Both the position numbers and the translations under genes were made by a program. A DNA stretch of 64,000 nt from Guadua angustifolia (Eukaryota > Streptophyta > Magnoliopsida > Poales > Poaceae): contig CM070505.1 of assembly GCA_036346375.1 (NCBI GenBank), positions 52,574,626 through 52,638,625 on the forward strand, in the 5' to 3' direction. The stretch's first letter is position 1. Each line of letters begins with the position of its first letter. The notes below the pieces were generated by a model, which ran no database searches, was not told where the DNA came from, and was given only the letters and a program-made list of their open reading frames with translations. Shown piece after piece: positions 43,860 through 54,639 of this stretch.

Positions 43860-44980
43860 CGTTCTTCCTCGATCGGTTCAAGGTGGGATCAGGGCTGGCT
43901 TAGCCGTAAATCCCTCAATTCAGCGAAAAATCGAGTTTGGCGGCCAAGGTGAGGTCATCGAAAATATGGGAAATGAAGTTCTAGAAATGGACCATTGGGA
44001 AGAGTTTGGAAAGATCCATCAACGATTATCAGATTTGGAGGCTTAAAGTGATGTAGCCAAAATCAAGGCTCTCCGATGGGAAGGTCTAATTAGATGGGGA
44101 ATCTCAGGAAAGCACATGCGGCCACCATTCGAAAAAAACTTCATCTCGACTCTTAAGTATTGGATTTCAGGTGACTTGCTTCTCCTATTTCTTTTGTGCA
44201 GAATCCAATGTTTGGGGCAGAAACTCTCGCAGTCAGTTCTACCAACCTGCCCATATTCATGCCGGCTATTAGAACCACAGCTCAAGTTAACCCTAGAGGA
44301 ATAGGAGCCATAGGACCAATTTCAAGCTGGACTCCTTGATACCTCAGCAACCTCAGGCTCCTAATTGGGTTTCATTATGAGTTTCACACCAACAAATGGA
44401 GTATCATGCACAAATGCCAACCTACAACCACCCAACTTTGGTACAAAATTATCCTTCGATAACAATGGCCAACAATGGGGCACACTTCCCAGGAGTGCAA
44501 ATGCTGGATGCACAAAGGAATGGGTATTGGGGTGAATACAGTGGATCACAACACTATGCAAAGGCTATGATTAAGGGACCCAAACTGGAATTGAGCTAGT
44601 TTTCAGGGATAATCCATTGAACTGGGTAGAACAATGTGAGAATTTTTTGAGATGGCAGGAACACCAAGAGAACAATAGCTTCCCCAGACACTTGATCGGT
44701 AGAGCTAGTACTTGGTTTAAAGGAATAGGAATCCTGGCAAATGACGAACTGGCAACAGTTTGTGTCAATACTTTGTGACAGATTTTCTGAAGCAAGTTTG
44801 CACATGAAGCAGTTGAAAATTGCAAGGCATCAAACATCTGAGCATAGTAGGGAAGTATATTGATTATTTTGATAAGTGTGTGGAGTTGGTCAAAAGACCA
44901 TGCCTATTTACAGGAGACATATCTATTGAGCTATTTTTTGGAAGCTTGTTTATTTAGAAGAAAAGGCAGCTATAGCCAAA
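43860..44980 (+). pseudogene. gag remnant of chromovirus-type element
   Basis: Frame 43798-44046 gives a charged leader. Frame 44396-44599 continues to GPKLELS, and in the next frame DNPLNWVEQCENFF and AGTPRE (about 44605-44665) form the conserved capsid start. Near 44865-44945 YIDYFDKCVELVKRPC and ELFF follow. Frames change at least four times. Confidence 0.7.
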
Positions 44981-45215
44981 AGGGCTAATCACCTGAGTGC
45001 ACACCCAAAGCCTAAATCATCCCCAAGGTAAACTAATTCCAGAGTGCTCACGGCAGAAAAGGAGGAAAATCAGAAAAAACCAAAAACCCATAAAAACTTG
45101 ATGGCATTACAGGAGCCATGGACCCCATGGCATAACAAAATTAAGATCAGGAATGCTCTTCACACTTTACTGATGCAAGGAGGAGAAACTTGTCAGTAAA
45201 GAAAATGCCACTGAA

Positions 45216-45461
45216 TTGGCAGGATTTGTCATTGCACCTGGCAGTCCAGTAGACTCAACTAAAAAAGAACAAGAAGGCCAACTCATGTTGATTTCATCTT
45301 ACGCAGTACATGGTATGTCAGGTCCAGTGATGTTCTCTCTGGTTGTGCACATTGGAAATAAACGGTCTGCAGCTTTGGTGGACAGTGGGAGCACTAATTC
45401 ATTCTTGGACTATGACTATGCAGTGAAGAATGGGTATTCTTTGAGATCTATGCCTCTTTAG
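45216..45461 (+). pseudogene. Aspartic protease remnant of chromovirus-type element
   Basis: One open frame carries the retropepsin active site ALVDSGSTNSFLDYDYA at about 45373-45424 (D-S-G-S), preceded by a beta-strand-like leader. This is one of the better preserved parts of the element. The stop at 45461 separates it from RT. Confidence 0.75.
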
Positions 45462-45823
45462 AAAGTAATAGTGGCGGGGTGGAGAACTGGCATCTGATGC
45501 TGAAGTAGACAAACTACAGTATGAAATCCATTACACCTATTTTACTACCACTTTCAAATTGCTAAAGTTAGGAAATTATGACATCATATTAGGAGCAAAC
45601 TGGATCTATGATCACAGCCCAATTGAACTTGATCTCAAGAAAATTGATAATTGTTACCAAAGAAGGAAAAGCCATCTAGTTTAAGTATTACACTCAACCC
45701 GAATGATTACAACCTCAATGCTGAATAGTTTCAGAAAATGGTTCAGGCGAGAGTAAGAGGGTTTCTCATTCAAGTTAACCTATTGGATATGAAAAACTTC
45801 CGAAACCGGACACTTCCAAAATT

Positions 45824-46620
45824 GTGGAAATATTGGGATGCTATTTAGATGTTTTTGCTGAAATGGATGGACTACCACCTAAAAGAGAATGTGATCATTC
45901 TATTCACCTGAGACTAGGAGCTGAACCACCTAATCTAAGGCCTTATCAAGTACCACACCATCAAAGGAATGCTTTGGAAGAAATAATCAAAACCCTATTG
46001 AAGTCAGGTGAGATAAGACCTAGTGCTAGTCCTACTCCTCTCCTATAGTTATGGAGAGAAAAAAAGATAGAACGGAGAATGTGTGTGGATTTTAGGCAAC
46101 TGAATTCTTTGACTATTAAGAACAAGTTTCCAATGCCCGTGATTGATGATATATTAGATGAACTACATGGAGCAACAATATTTTCCAAACTGGACATAAG
46201 GTCAGGGTACCATTGAATTCACATGAAGGGAAGATATACCCAAAATGACTTTCAAAACTCACTTGGGATATTATGAGTACACAGTAATGCTATTTGGACT
46301 ATCTAATCCTCCTCCAACCTTTCTAGCTTTAATGAATCATGTTTTTGCTGAGTATTTAAGGAAATTCATTATAGTTTTCTTTGGGGCATCCTCATATACA
46401 ACAAGAACTTGAGAGATCATACTGAGCATCTGAGGGCAGCATTATAGTTGTTGAGAGACAATCAGTTAGTGGCAAAAAAAGTGTGTTTTAGTTTCCACCA
46501 TTGAATATCTCAGGCATGTCATAAGTTTAGAAGGGGTAGCAATAGTTCCAAAAAAGGTTGTAGATGTGGTTAATTGGCCAAGACCTAATAACATCACCAA
46601 GCTGAGTGGATTTCTCGGTT
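45824..46620 (+). pseudogene. Reverse transcriptase remnant, catalytic aspartates lost
   Basis: The N-terminal part reads HSIHLRLGAEPPNLRPYQVP (frame 45824-46048). From about 46050 a second frame reads MCVDFRQLNSLTIKNKFPMP and LDIRSGYH, then an in-frame TGA. A third frame reads YTVMLFGLSNPPPTFLALMN and YLRKFIIVFF. Where F-DD should follow (about 46382-46396) the sequence reads G-A-S, with one base fewer than needed, so the catalytic Asp pair is gone. Confidence 0.82.
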
Positions 46621-46679
46621 TAACTATGTATTATAGAAGATTTGTGCAAGGTTATGGTTAGATTTGTAGGCCTCTGTTT

Positions 46680-47150
46680 GATATGTTGAAAAAGGGTAAC
46701 TTGAAGTGGGGGCAAGAGCAAACTGATTCATTTGAGAAGCTGAAGTAGATCATGACCTCATGTCCAGTGTTGGCTCTGCCAAACTTTACCAAACCATTCC
46801 ACTTAGAAACGGATGCTAGTGGGTCAGGAATTAGGGCTGTCCTCATGCAGGGAAGCCCATAGCCTACTTCAGCAAAGCATTGAGTGTGAGAACATCGAGT
46901 AAATCTATTTATGACAAAGAAGCCTTGGCCATTTTGGAGGCATTGAACAAATAGAGACATTACTTGTTGGGAGACACTGTCATAATCAAAACTGACCAAC
47001 AGAGCCTGAAATTCATCACTACTCAAAAACTTGTGGAGGGAATCCAACACAAGCTTAATGCTGAAGCTTTTAAAATTTGATTACAATATAGAATATAAAA
47101 AGGGTAAAGAAAACCTTGTTGCTAATCCTTTATCTAGGAAAGATCACTCT
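46680..47150 (+). pseudogene. RNase H remnant of chromovirus-type element
   Basis: About 46788-46855 reads FTKPFHLETDASGSGI (the DAS catalytic word). Later parts give KEALAILEALN, IKTDQQSLKF and, in the frame from 47031, YNIEYKKGKENLVANPLSRK, the standard tether to integrase. Only one RNase H domain is present, unlike elements A and B. Confidence 0.75.
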
Positions 47151-47329
47151 ACTCAGGAAGATATGGTGTGTACTGCTATCACTTATGTGCTTCCTGATTG
47201 GGTCCAAGATATCAAGGACAGTTATGCTAATGACACCAAAGTAGCAAAAATCAAGGAAAAGTTCAAAATGGATCGAGCTCAAGCTCCAAATACAGACTGG
47301 AAGCTGATCCGATGAAATACAAGGGAAGG

Positions 47330-48506
47330 ATTTATGTGGGAACAACTGGATTTTAGGATTCAGCTATTGGAGGCTTTACACAAGTCATCTTTTGGGGACA
47401 CTTGATTGTGAGCAACATACCATAGGCTGAAGAAACTTTTTATTGGCCTAAAATGAAAATGAATGTGGAGTATTTTGTGAGAGAATGTCAGTCCAACAGG
47501 TCACAAAGTCAAAGCATGTACACATACCAGGTTTATTGAATCCTCTTGAAGTTCCATACATGGCATAGACCCATATTTCAATGGACTTCATAGAGGAGCT
47601 ACCTAAATCAAGGGAAAGAGGTAATTCTAGTTGTGGTTGATCGATTTATCAAATAGGCCCACTTTATGGCTTTGGCACATCCTACATTGTCCAGCAGGTA
47701 GTGCAAATATTCATGGATAATGTAATTAAGTTGCATAGAATGTCTCTTGCTATTGTGACTGATAGAGATAAGAGTTTTTATCAGCCATCTATTTCAAGAG
47801 ATCTTCAAAATTCTCAATGTTTCTTTAAGGTTTAGTACTGTTTATTACCCACAAGCGAACAGTCAAACCATGCTAGTAAATCAGTGCTTGGAGTCTTATC
47901 TTAGAAGCATGGTGTTTCAGGAACCTAAAATTTGGTTGATGTGGTTGACAATGGTTGAATCATGCCTTGGTGAAAGTCGCTCCATTTCAAGCTTTTATGG
48001 CTACCATCCTCCTTAGTTAGCCGAGCTATTCATTCCTGCAATGTATCAGATGAAGCCAAGGTAACAATAGAGGAAAAGGAGGCCATGTTGAAGAAACTCA
48101 AGATAAACTTGGAAATGGCACAGAGTAGAATCAAAAGTTTGCTGACAACATGAGAACTGACAGAAGTTTTGAAATTGGGGATATGGTATATCTGAAGATG
48201 CAGCCATATTAACAGAATGCCTTTGGATTGTGAGGCACATTGAAGCTCAGGTCAAAATGTTATGGACCCTTTAGAGTACTAAACAAAGTGGGTACAGTTG
48301 CATATCGTCTCCAATTACCACCTAAAGCTGCTATCCATCTAGTTTTCCATGTGAGCCAGCTCAAAAAGCATGTGGGACACAGAGCAGTGCCACTTCTAGG
48401 TTTGCCACTAGTTGATACTGAAGGAAGAGTGAAAGTTGAGCCCATCGCTGTGCTGGACAAAAGGGGCATAGCACAAACCCTCCGCCTTCAGCTATCCTCT
48501 TCCTAG
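47330..48506 (+). pseudogene. Integrase and truncated chromodomain region
   Basis: A zinc-binding remnant (47400-47500) is followed by SMDFIEELPKS and VVVDRF (about 47580-47650), the first part of the catalytic core. VTDRDK comes near 47755 (second Asp). The C-terminal frame 48240-48506 reads LKLRSKCYGPFRVLNKVG and HLVFHVSQLKKHVG, then AVLDKRG. The chromodomain that should follow (WE-LP--DATWE) is replaced by unrelated residues and a stop at 48506. Confidence 0.78.
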
Positions 48507-48510
48507 CTAT

Positions 48511-49334
48511 CTCCCAAAAGCATGATAGCAGAAGAATCCATGCCTCTAAAATACAAGCACCAATGCAGGTCACCAGAATGTCCCTCAAGGAGCTCAACAC
48601 CCATTAAGTGACCTTAATTTTCTACAGAAGGAAGTTCACACTCAGTAACCAAAGCATCAGATATCAAACAACTGATCATTAAACAACAGTAAATTCCTTT
48701 GAAACATCATTGAGTGAGTACATTACATAAGAGGTGATTTGCGATAACCACCCATCTAACTATTTTAATTCAGTGGTATTCTATTCATCTATTTGTACTA
48801 GCTAGTTAAGATTTAGTTTTAGCAGGTCTTGTGGCACAATTTGAAAATTGTCATTTAGTCCTAAATTTTTCCGACAGATAGATTACAACAAATTGGCCAA
48901 GGAAGACAATTCTACAAATATGTTGCATTGTTTTACAACAAATTGGCCAAGGAAGACAATTCTACAAATATGTTGCATTGCTTTTAGAATATAATTCTCC
49001 TGAATTTGTAGCTTGGTAAAGTATGTCTGGTGCTATGACAGTATGACACAATCTAAAGACCCACACAAATTTTTACCCTCGGGATAGCTACAGGCAGCAA
49101 ATAGACAGAGCTATGAGATCACTTTGTTTTCAATTCCAGCTTGTTTAGCTAATCAGATAATTCAGTTAGCTAGTTAACTGAGGCAGCCTTTGTGGTATAA
49201 AGATTTGGTTGAATAATGCAGTTCCTTGTACCATAGATCCAAAAACTGCATGGGATTGGGCATATAAGCATCAGTTTATTCAACACGGAGATGTCAGAAA
49301 TTCAACCTTGCATTATTCAGAATAGTAGCATTAT
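48511..49334. other. Flank of chromovirus-type element, possible 3' LTR
   Basis: AT-rich, with a TATA-like GGTATAAAG near 49194 and a short duplicated word CATTATTCAGAATAGTAG at about 49311-49346. No clear LTR ends. A perfect 50-bp tandem duplication lies at 48883-48982. Confidence 0.4.
48883..48982. repeat. 50-bp tandem duplication, almost identical copies
   Basis: ACAACAAATTGGCCAAGG starts at 48885 and again at 48935; the two 50-base units differ only at the last two positions. Confidence 0.9.
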
Positions 49335-49625
49335 TCAGAATAGTAGTTCGAGTGCGAAGGAGTGCGGATCCGGGAAGGCAGGATGGGCAAGGGAAAGAGC
49401 ACCAACAGGGCCCCACTTTGGTGCGGCAGTGGAGGTGGAGGACAGGAACTCGATGATCGGCTGGACAGGGCACAGGCGGTGGAGCTCAGCGAGGGGGCTG
49501 GCCTTGAACTTGCGGCGGCCGTCGGTGTGGACGCTGTGCATGAACTCGGTGGCGCTGGTGTCAGGGGCGGCGCGGTCTGGCGTGCAGTGATGCCTGGAGG
49601 ACTGTGTGGCATGGTCCAGATTCAC
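49335..49625 (-). pseudogene. Unrecognised GC-rich gene fragment
   Basis: The - strand frame contains EFMHSVHTDGRRKFKASPLA, then ELHRLCPVQPIIEFLSS and WGPVGALSLAHPAFPDP. The composition is balanced, unlike the low-complexity opposite frames. An acceptor-like CTCCAG lies near its upstream end (about 49598). The AT-rich surroundings on both sides suggest a single captured or stranded exon. I do not recognise the protein. Confidence 0.4.
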
Positions 49626-49697
49626 CTGATTTTAGACTCTGGTGTCCCATTGCATTCAGCAATGGGATCTGACCTGCGTTGCCTTCTCATTTCTCAC

Positions 49698-50239
49698 TGT
49701 TAGACTTAATCTTGATTTATTTAGTGTTTTAAAGTTAAGTGTGTGATCAAGGAAAGTATAGTGTGCATGCTTGTGTTAGTGGCTGTGTGTGCATGCAAGT
49801 CTCATGAGTTAGTGGTTAGTGTGTGGGGTCACGCATGCAGCCATGCAGGAGTGTTCGTTGGTGGTGCTAGTCTTGGGGTCCGGTCGTCGGATCAGAGTGG
49901 CGCGCATGCGCAGTTTCAAAGTGGGGATCGTGAGGATGCATGCATGCAGGATGCCTCCGATGACCGATTTTCTTGGGCGATTGGCGTCGTGGGCATCAAA
50001 TGTGCGTGCATTGTGTTTAAAGTGAGTGTGAGAATGAGGCAAGAAGTGCGTCAAGTGAGTGCATGTGTAAAAGGTAGTAGCTAGTGCCATGTGCTGTGTT
50101 GGTCATTTAGTGAATAAATAAAGGTTTTGTGTGACTTGCGTGTGTTTTTTCTTTCCTGCTGCTTGTGTTTTCGGTTGTGTGAGTGTTGTTTTGAGTTTCT
50201 AATCCTTTGAAACATCAAGAGGTGTGAGTTGTGCCAACA
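49698..50239 (+). repeat. 5' LTR of the 2-kb element
   Basis: 542 bp, TG...CA ends, rich in TGCATGCATGC words. GAATAAATAAAGG at about 50110-50122 resembles a poly(A) signal. Confidence 0.88.
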
Positions 50240-50241
50240 AT

Positions 50242-50253
50242 TGGTATCGAGCC
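50242..50253 (+). other. Primer-binding site, tRNA-Met type
   Basis: TGGTATCGAGCC two bases after the LTR end; the same type as in the nested copia element at 7339. Confidence 0.8.
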
Positions 50254-50264
50254 TCTGATCTTGG

Positions 50265-50594
50265 GTGATGCCTCGAACTTCGAAGTCGGATAATCACCAC
50301 CACCTAGAGTTCGTGGGGCGGCGTTGGCGTCAAAGTGGTAACCATGGTGGTGGTGCGGCAAGTGAAGGAGGCGGGGTGATCTTGCGTTACCCCATGCTGT
50401 GGAGGACAACTTCGGCGTGTGGGGGTGAAGATGAAAATCTTCATGCGTGCAAAAGGTGTGGTGCGTGGAGGGCAAAAGGGCCGCGAGAAGATGGACCAAA
50501 TGGCTCTGCCGCCATTTCCAAGCTTCGGGGCGGTGGTGATATCGAAGAGGCGGCGAAAAGGGTGGGGCGCTCTCAAGGAGATGAACATGGGTGA
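50265..50594 (+). CDS. Short ORF at the start of the 2-kb element, unknown product
   Basis: A 109-residue frame opens 12 bases after the primer site (MPRTSKSDNHHHLEFVGRRW), the place where gag starts in autonomous elements. It is Gly/Arg/His-rich and includes a CKRCGAW word (about residues 66-72), half of a possible zinc site. No capsid or nucleocapsid motif is complete. It may be a reduced gag, captured host sequence, or chance in GC-rich DNA. Later frames (50419-50658) also lack homology words. Confidence 0.35.
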   Translation: MMPRTSKSDNHHHLEFVGRRWRQSGNHGGGAASEGGGVILRYPMLWRTTSACGGEDENLHACKRCGAWRAKGPREDGPNGSAAISKLRGGGDIEEAAKRVGRSQGDEHG

Positions 50595-51148
50595 AGAGCG
50601 TCAAGAAGGCATACAAACCCTCAAGAGGGGCTTGATGGCATGTACATGGGTGAGTTGAAAAAGTTAATGGTTTGTTTTGAAGGTGACTCGGTGAGCGAGA
50701 TACCTCGCGCGAAAGTGGAGGCGCCGTCGTCGGCTCAGTTTTCCCGACAAGTTCCTACCCATTGTGAGCACCATTGAGCAATGGGGGATGTGTCGGCGAT
50801 GTCGATGGCGGAAGTTGTCGGCGCTCGAGCGTTCGAGGTCTACAAAGGGGCGGCGTGACAAGGAAGAAAAATTTGGGGTGGCGCCGGCACGACTCCCAGC
50901 GTCAGGTGGGAGGCCATAGTTCTTTGAAGAAAAGGCCGATGCCTCCGTGGGTCAACAACAAGTGGTGACAAAAAATGCCGTGGCGGGGCCCAAGTCCAAG
51001 ATCACCCAAGCTTTGAGTTTGGTCATTTGGGATGAGTCGAAAGCCAAAAATGAGGAAGGCAATGGCGACTTGCCATTCGGATCGAGGCGAGCCTGCTTTG
51101 TGAAGTCCGGTGTGGAGGTCTGAAATAAAAATCAAGATTAGGGGTGAT

Positions 51149-51695
51149 TGTTAGACTTAATCTTGATTTATTTAGTGTTTTAAAGTTAAGTGTGTGATCA
51201 AAAAGCATGGTGTGCATGCTTGTGTTAGTGGTTGTGTGCATGCAAGTCTCATGAGTTAGTGGTTAGTGTGTGGGTCACGCACAGCCATTTGGGTGTTAGT
51301 TGGTGGTGCTAGTCTTGAGGGTCCGGTGTGCGGATGGATGGGGCATGCATGCAGTTTCAAAGTGGCGGATCGTGGGGATGCATGCATGCGGGATGCCCCC
51401 GATGACCATTCTTGCGGCGGGGGTCGTGGGCATCAAATGTGCGTGCATGTGTGTTTAAAAGGGTCTTGAGTGTGAGGAATGAGACAGGAAGTGCGTCAGG
51501 TGAGTGCATGTGTAAAAGCAGTAGTAGCTAGTGCCATGTGCTGTGTTAAGGTCATTTAGTGAATAAATAAAGAGTGTTTTGTGTGACTTGCGTGTGTTTT
51601 TTCTTTCCTGCTGCTTGTGTTTTTCCAGGTTGTGTGAGTGTTGTTTTGAGTTTCTAATCCACTGAAACATCAAGAGTGTGTGAGTTGTGCCAACA
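51149..51695 (+). repeat. 3' LTR of the 2-kb element
   Basis: It aligns end to end with 49698-50239 with scattered substitutions and small indels (for example an 'AAG' insertion near 51545). Confidence 0.88.
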
Positions 51696-52130
51696 CTCCA
51701 TCATCGTCCTTTATTCATGCCACCATCACGTACTGGTTAAGGGCAGATGGTGATAGCGGCATCACTGGCAGAGAGCATGGCGGCAGTGACGAAGAGCTGC
51801 GGCGCTCTGCAGGCTCCACCCTCAGCACTACGTCCACCATCTGCAGCAATGTCGGGAGGTCATCTTCAAAAGTGAATAGGTGTGTTAGCACTGAAAGAGC
51901 AGCAGTTACTAGGTTTGTGCCGCATGTTTACTAACCAATGCATGCATACTTTGCTTGCCAAATCATTGTACCGAGGTTTGCTAATTGCTTGAGGTTTGTG
52001 AATGTCAACGTGGCATGGCTTTCTTAGTCTTTCGTCCTTCGCCATGATCCAGGAATATGGTTATCTACGTGGATGCTTCTAAACTGTTCAGCTGAGTGCA
52101 TGCATGAATAGTGAGTAGATCCTTCTCATT
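51696..52130. other. Flank between the 2-kb element and a CACTA element
   Basis: Contains a GC-balanced stretch (51720-51880) continuous, before insertion, with 49626-49697. Frames on both strands are open, but nothing is recognised. Confidence 0.35.
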
Positions 52131-52133
52131 TGT

Positions 52134-53014
52134 CACTACTACGAACTAGCCTTTGATCTTGGCCCATCTAGCTCGGCTAGACATGAACCGAGGCCGAGAG
52201 TTACAAGATCTCGGTTTAACCTCTTGGGCCCGAGGGCAACTTTGTACGGTTGGAAACACTAACGTACTGATGATCTAACATCAATACCGGTTCATGTCAC
52301 AAACCGGTACTAAGGAAGCCCCAAGAGTGAGCAGCCATGGCATGAGGGCTCATTAGTACGGTTCATGTCACATACCGGTTACGATGTTAGAGCATCGAGG
52401 ACTGGTTGGTGCCTCCAACGGTACTAGGTCCCTATTTGAACTTCTTTCTCCCCACACTCTGCCCGTCCAAGAACATTAGCGCAGCCAAAGAATAGTGTAG
52501 CACCGGCCAAGTGCTAGGGAGGGAGGTGCTGTCCAAATTTTAAAATTTTGGTCATTTTACTCAAAGCCATGTTAACTAAGGTTAGTAACATCATTTCTCA
52601 CTACATTTGATGTTAAATGGAGCTTCTTCTTTGTTTCAAATATGAAGAAAATTTGATTTTTTTCCCATGATCGATGAAAAATTATGAATGTAGAGATCTA
52701 ACTTTCGATCTTTTCAAGTATATTGCAAAAACTTGTTGTGTAAGCTTGGATTGCTTGGATTATGATGTAGTTCGCATTGAAGGTATGGATCTAGCTCATC
52801 GATACGGTTGGAACACCAATCGATACTAATAGAGGCCTTAGGGGACTCACGGGCTAGTACCACATGTAGCCTCAAGCTGATCGATATTCTATCGAATGCG
52901 GGTGAGAACGATACTAATACCCTTGAGCATCAGTCTCGGATGGCCTGTACCGGTTCAAAAACCGGTACTAAAGGTCATTTTTAACCGGCACTGAAGGCCA
53001 ATTCTGTAGTAGTG
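52134..53014. mobile_element. Non-autonomous CACTA transposon, 881 bp
   Basis: Terminal inverted repeats CACTACTACGAACTAGCCTT at the left and the complement of CACTACTACAGAATTGGCCTT at the right, flanked by a perfect 3-bp duplication TGT (52131-52133 and 53015-53017). Subterminal words of the type ACCGGTACTAA occur repeatedly in both orientations (about 52302, 52372, 52960). This is the standard architecture of grass CACTA (En/Spm) elements. It contains no transposase. Confidence 0.85.
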
Positions 53015-53055
53015 TGTATTTGGTTCAAGGATTGGTTAGATAGAAGTGAATATTT

Positions 53056-53270
53056 AGGAGTGGATCATATGTAAACTTTGAAACAGATTGGGGTTCCTGG
53101 AGTTTTGAGTGTTAATGATAAAATCAAGTTGCTTTTAGAAACTATTAGGAGTGGATCATGTGTAACTTTGAAACAGTACTTAATAAATGTGATAGAAACA
53201 TTAAGACTGCTACCTCTGAACTACAGGTTGGGGGCGATTGGAAAAGTATTGTTAAGTTCTAATTGAGAAA
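53056..53270 (+). repeat. Duplicated segment with short ORF
   Basis: AGGAGTGGATCAT followed by TGTAA(A)CTTTGAAACAG occurs at about 53057 and 53149. A 62-residue frame (53078-53266) spans the second copy. No recognised protein. Confidence 0.4.
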
Positions 53271-53911
53271 GCTTCAAATCTATAGCAATTGTATAATGAT
53301 CTTGGGATGTAGCTTTGTATTTGAAGACCAGGAAAAATAACTGGTGCAATCTAGTGCTGTGCATGTAAATGTTTATTTTGTTCTTTTCTAGAGATTTCAG
53401 GTATGTCTTTTCTATATTACACCTATCTGTCTATCATTATGCAATTGCTTAATTTGATCGTGGAACTACTATGCATACTTAGATGCATGCGCCCCTTTTT
53501 TTCTCTATCATTATGGAATTGCTCTTATTGTATACTTAGATGAATACTTCAAGCTTGTATGGTACGATAATCGCAACCAATAATTTTTAGTTCTCCTTGT
53601 AGAAGTGTAGTTTGAATTGTACCAGAGTATTGCTTTTGGCACTTTCAAGGGCATCACTTTCTATGTTGTTGTTTAACTATGTATCATATGGTGCATATCA
53701 TTAGACAATATTCTTGTTGGTCAGTGATCATCAATGTGACTAAATATTCTCAGTTGTATGATAGGCCTAGCATGATATATTAATGTGTTACTATTTGTCA
53801 GGCTATATTGCCATGATCGAATTAATAGTCTCATGAAACTTTGATACGGTTTTATACGTTGTTTCCACATAAATGTCATGCTTTAAAATGCTCTCTCTTG
53901 CATGGTAGGGT

Positions 53912-53978
53912 GCGCGACGTGCACCAAATGTTCTGGTAACGAAATATCAAGACGGACCTGGTGATCCACGCATGCAGG
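53912..53978 (+). other. Exon-like segment, unknown gene
   Basis: Between an acceptor-like GCATGGTAG and a donor-like CAGGTGGG the sequence reads ARRAPNVLVTKYQDGPGDPR without a stop. The composition differs from the AT-rich flanks. Possibly one exon of a host gene or of a captured fragment. The product is not recognised. Confidence 0.3.
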
Positions 53979-54119
53979 TGGGATTTTTTTTCCTTCTTGG
54001 GGAAAATGGCAGGAAGAAATTGGCATACTACGACCTATGAATGATTCACCATATACAACAAGACTAAAGAAAAAAAAATTGTAAGTACTGCATCCAAAAG
54101 TTAATTAGGCCCTGCGCTA

Positions 54120-54598
54120 GTGGTACAACATAGTTTAGGCCCACGACTAGAGGTGAAAGTGGACACGGTACCCACAAACCCACTTAAATTGGCGCATAAA
54201 CTTCTTACGTGGACACCCACTTGGCCCTTTCGAAAGAAACGGCCGATTCAAGCGCCGAGCCCAATAGCCGATCTCCTCACGCTAGGGTTTCCTCTCCCGT
54301 CGCCTCTTAAGTTTCCTTCGCTTCGCCTCTTCCGAATCGCCTGCTTGCCGCCTCTCCCGATCGCCTCCGCCCCTCTCCGAATCTCTTCTCGCCGCCTCTC
54401 CTCTCGCTCTCGGCGCCAACCGGCGTGGACCTCTGTGGCGTCTCCTCCGCTCCCTCTTCGTGATTCCCATTCAGTTCTTGATTCCCTCTCCCTCCCTCTT
54501 CGATTCTTGATTCCTCGAGCAGCTGCTCCTTTTTCTTCCCATGCCATTCTTCCTCCGGATCCCCCTACCTCACCTTGTGGTGAAGCCTGTGCTCAGGT
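54120..54598 (+). other. Leader/first-exon-like region ahead of hAT remnant
   Basis: Pyrimidine-rich, 5'-UTR-like sequence (GCTAGGGTTTCCTCTCCCG at about 54281) with a 160-residue frame and a donor-like CTCAGGTAT at 54594. It may be the untranslated first exon of the hAT transposase remnant that follows, or of a host gene. Confidence 0.35.
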
Positions 54599-54639
54599 AT
54601 AGATCTCAAATCCTTCTTACATGTTATAATGCTTATGTT

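Larger units (their letters stand above)
43841..48510 (+). mobile_element. Degenerate chromovirus-type Ty3/gypsy element
   Basis: A tRNA-Met primer site (43846-43857) is followed by gag, protease, RT, RNase H and integrase words in Ty3/gypsy order, single RNase H only. The integrase C-terminus (HLVFHVSQLKKHVG) is typical of chromovirus-type (Reina/Tekay-like) elements. Stops and shifts occur throughout. LTRs could not be delimited: sequence left of the primer site (43600-43840) should be the 5' LTR, and 48510-49290 may hold the 3' one. Confidence 0.75.
49698..51695 (+). mobile_element. Small non-autonomous LTR retrotransposon (2.0 kb) with 542-bp LTRs
   Basis: Direct repeats at 49698-50239 and 51149-51695 start TGTTAGACTTAATC and end GTGCCAACA. 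A tRNA-Met primer site follows the left LTR, and a purine-rich ATTAGGGGTGAT precedes the right one. The 909-bp internal region has no pol words. The flanks CTCAC (left) and CTCCA (right) suggest an imperfect target duplication. Size and structure lie between TRIM and LARD classes. Confidence 0.85.
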
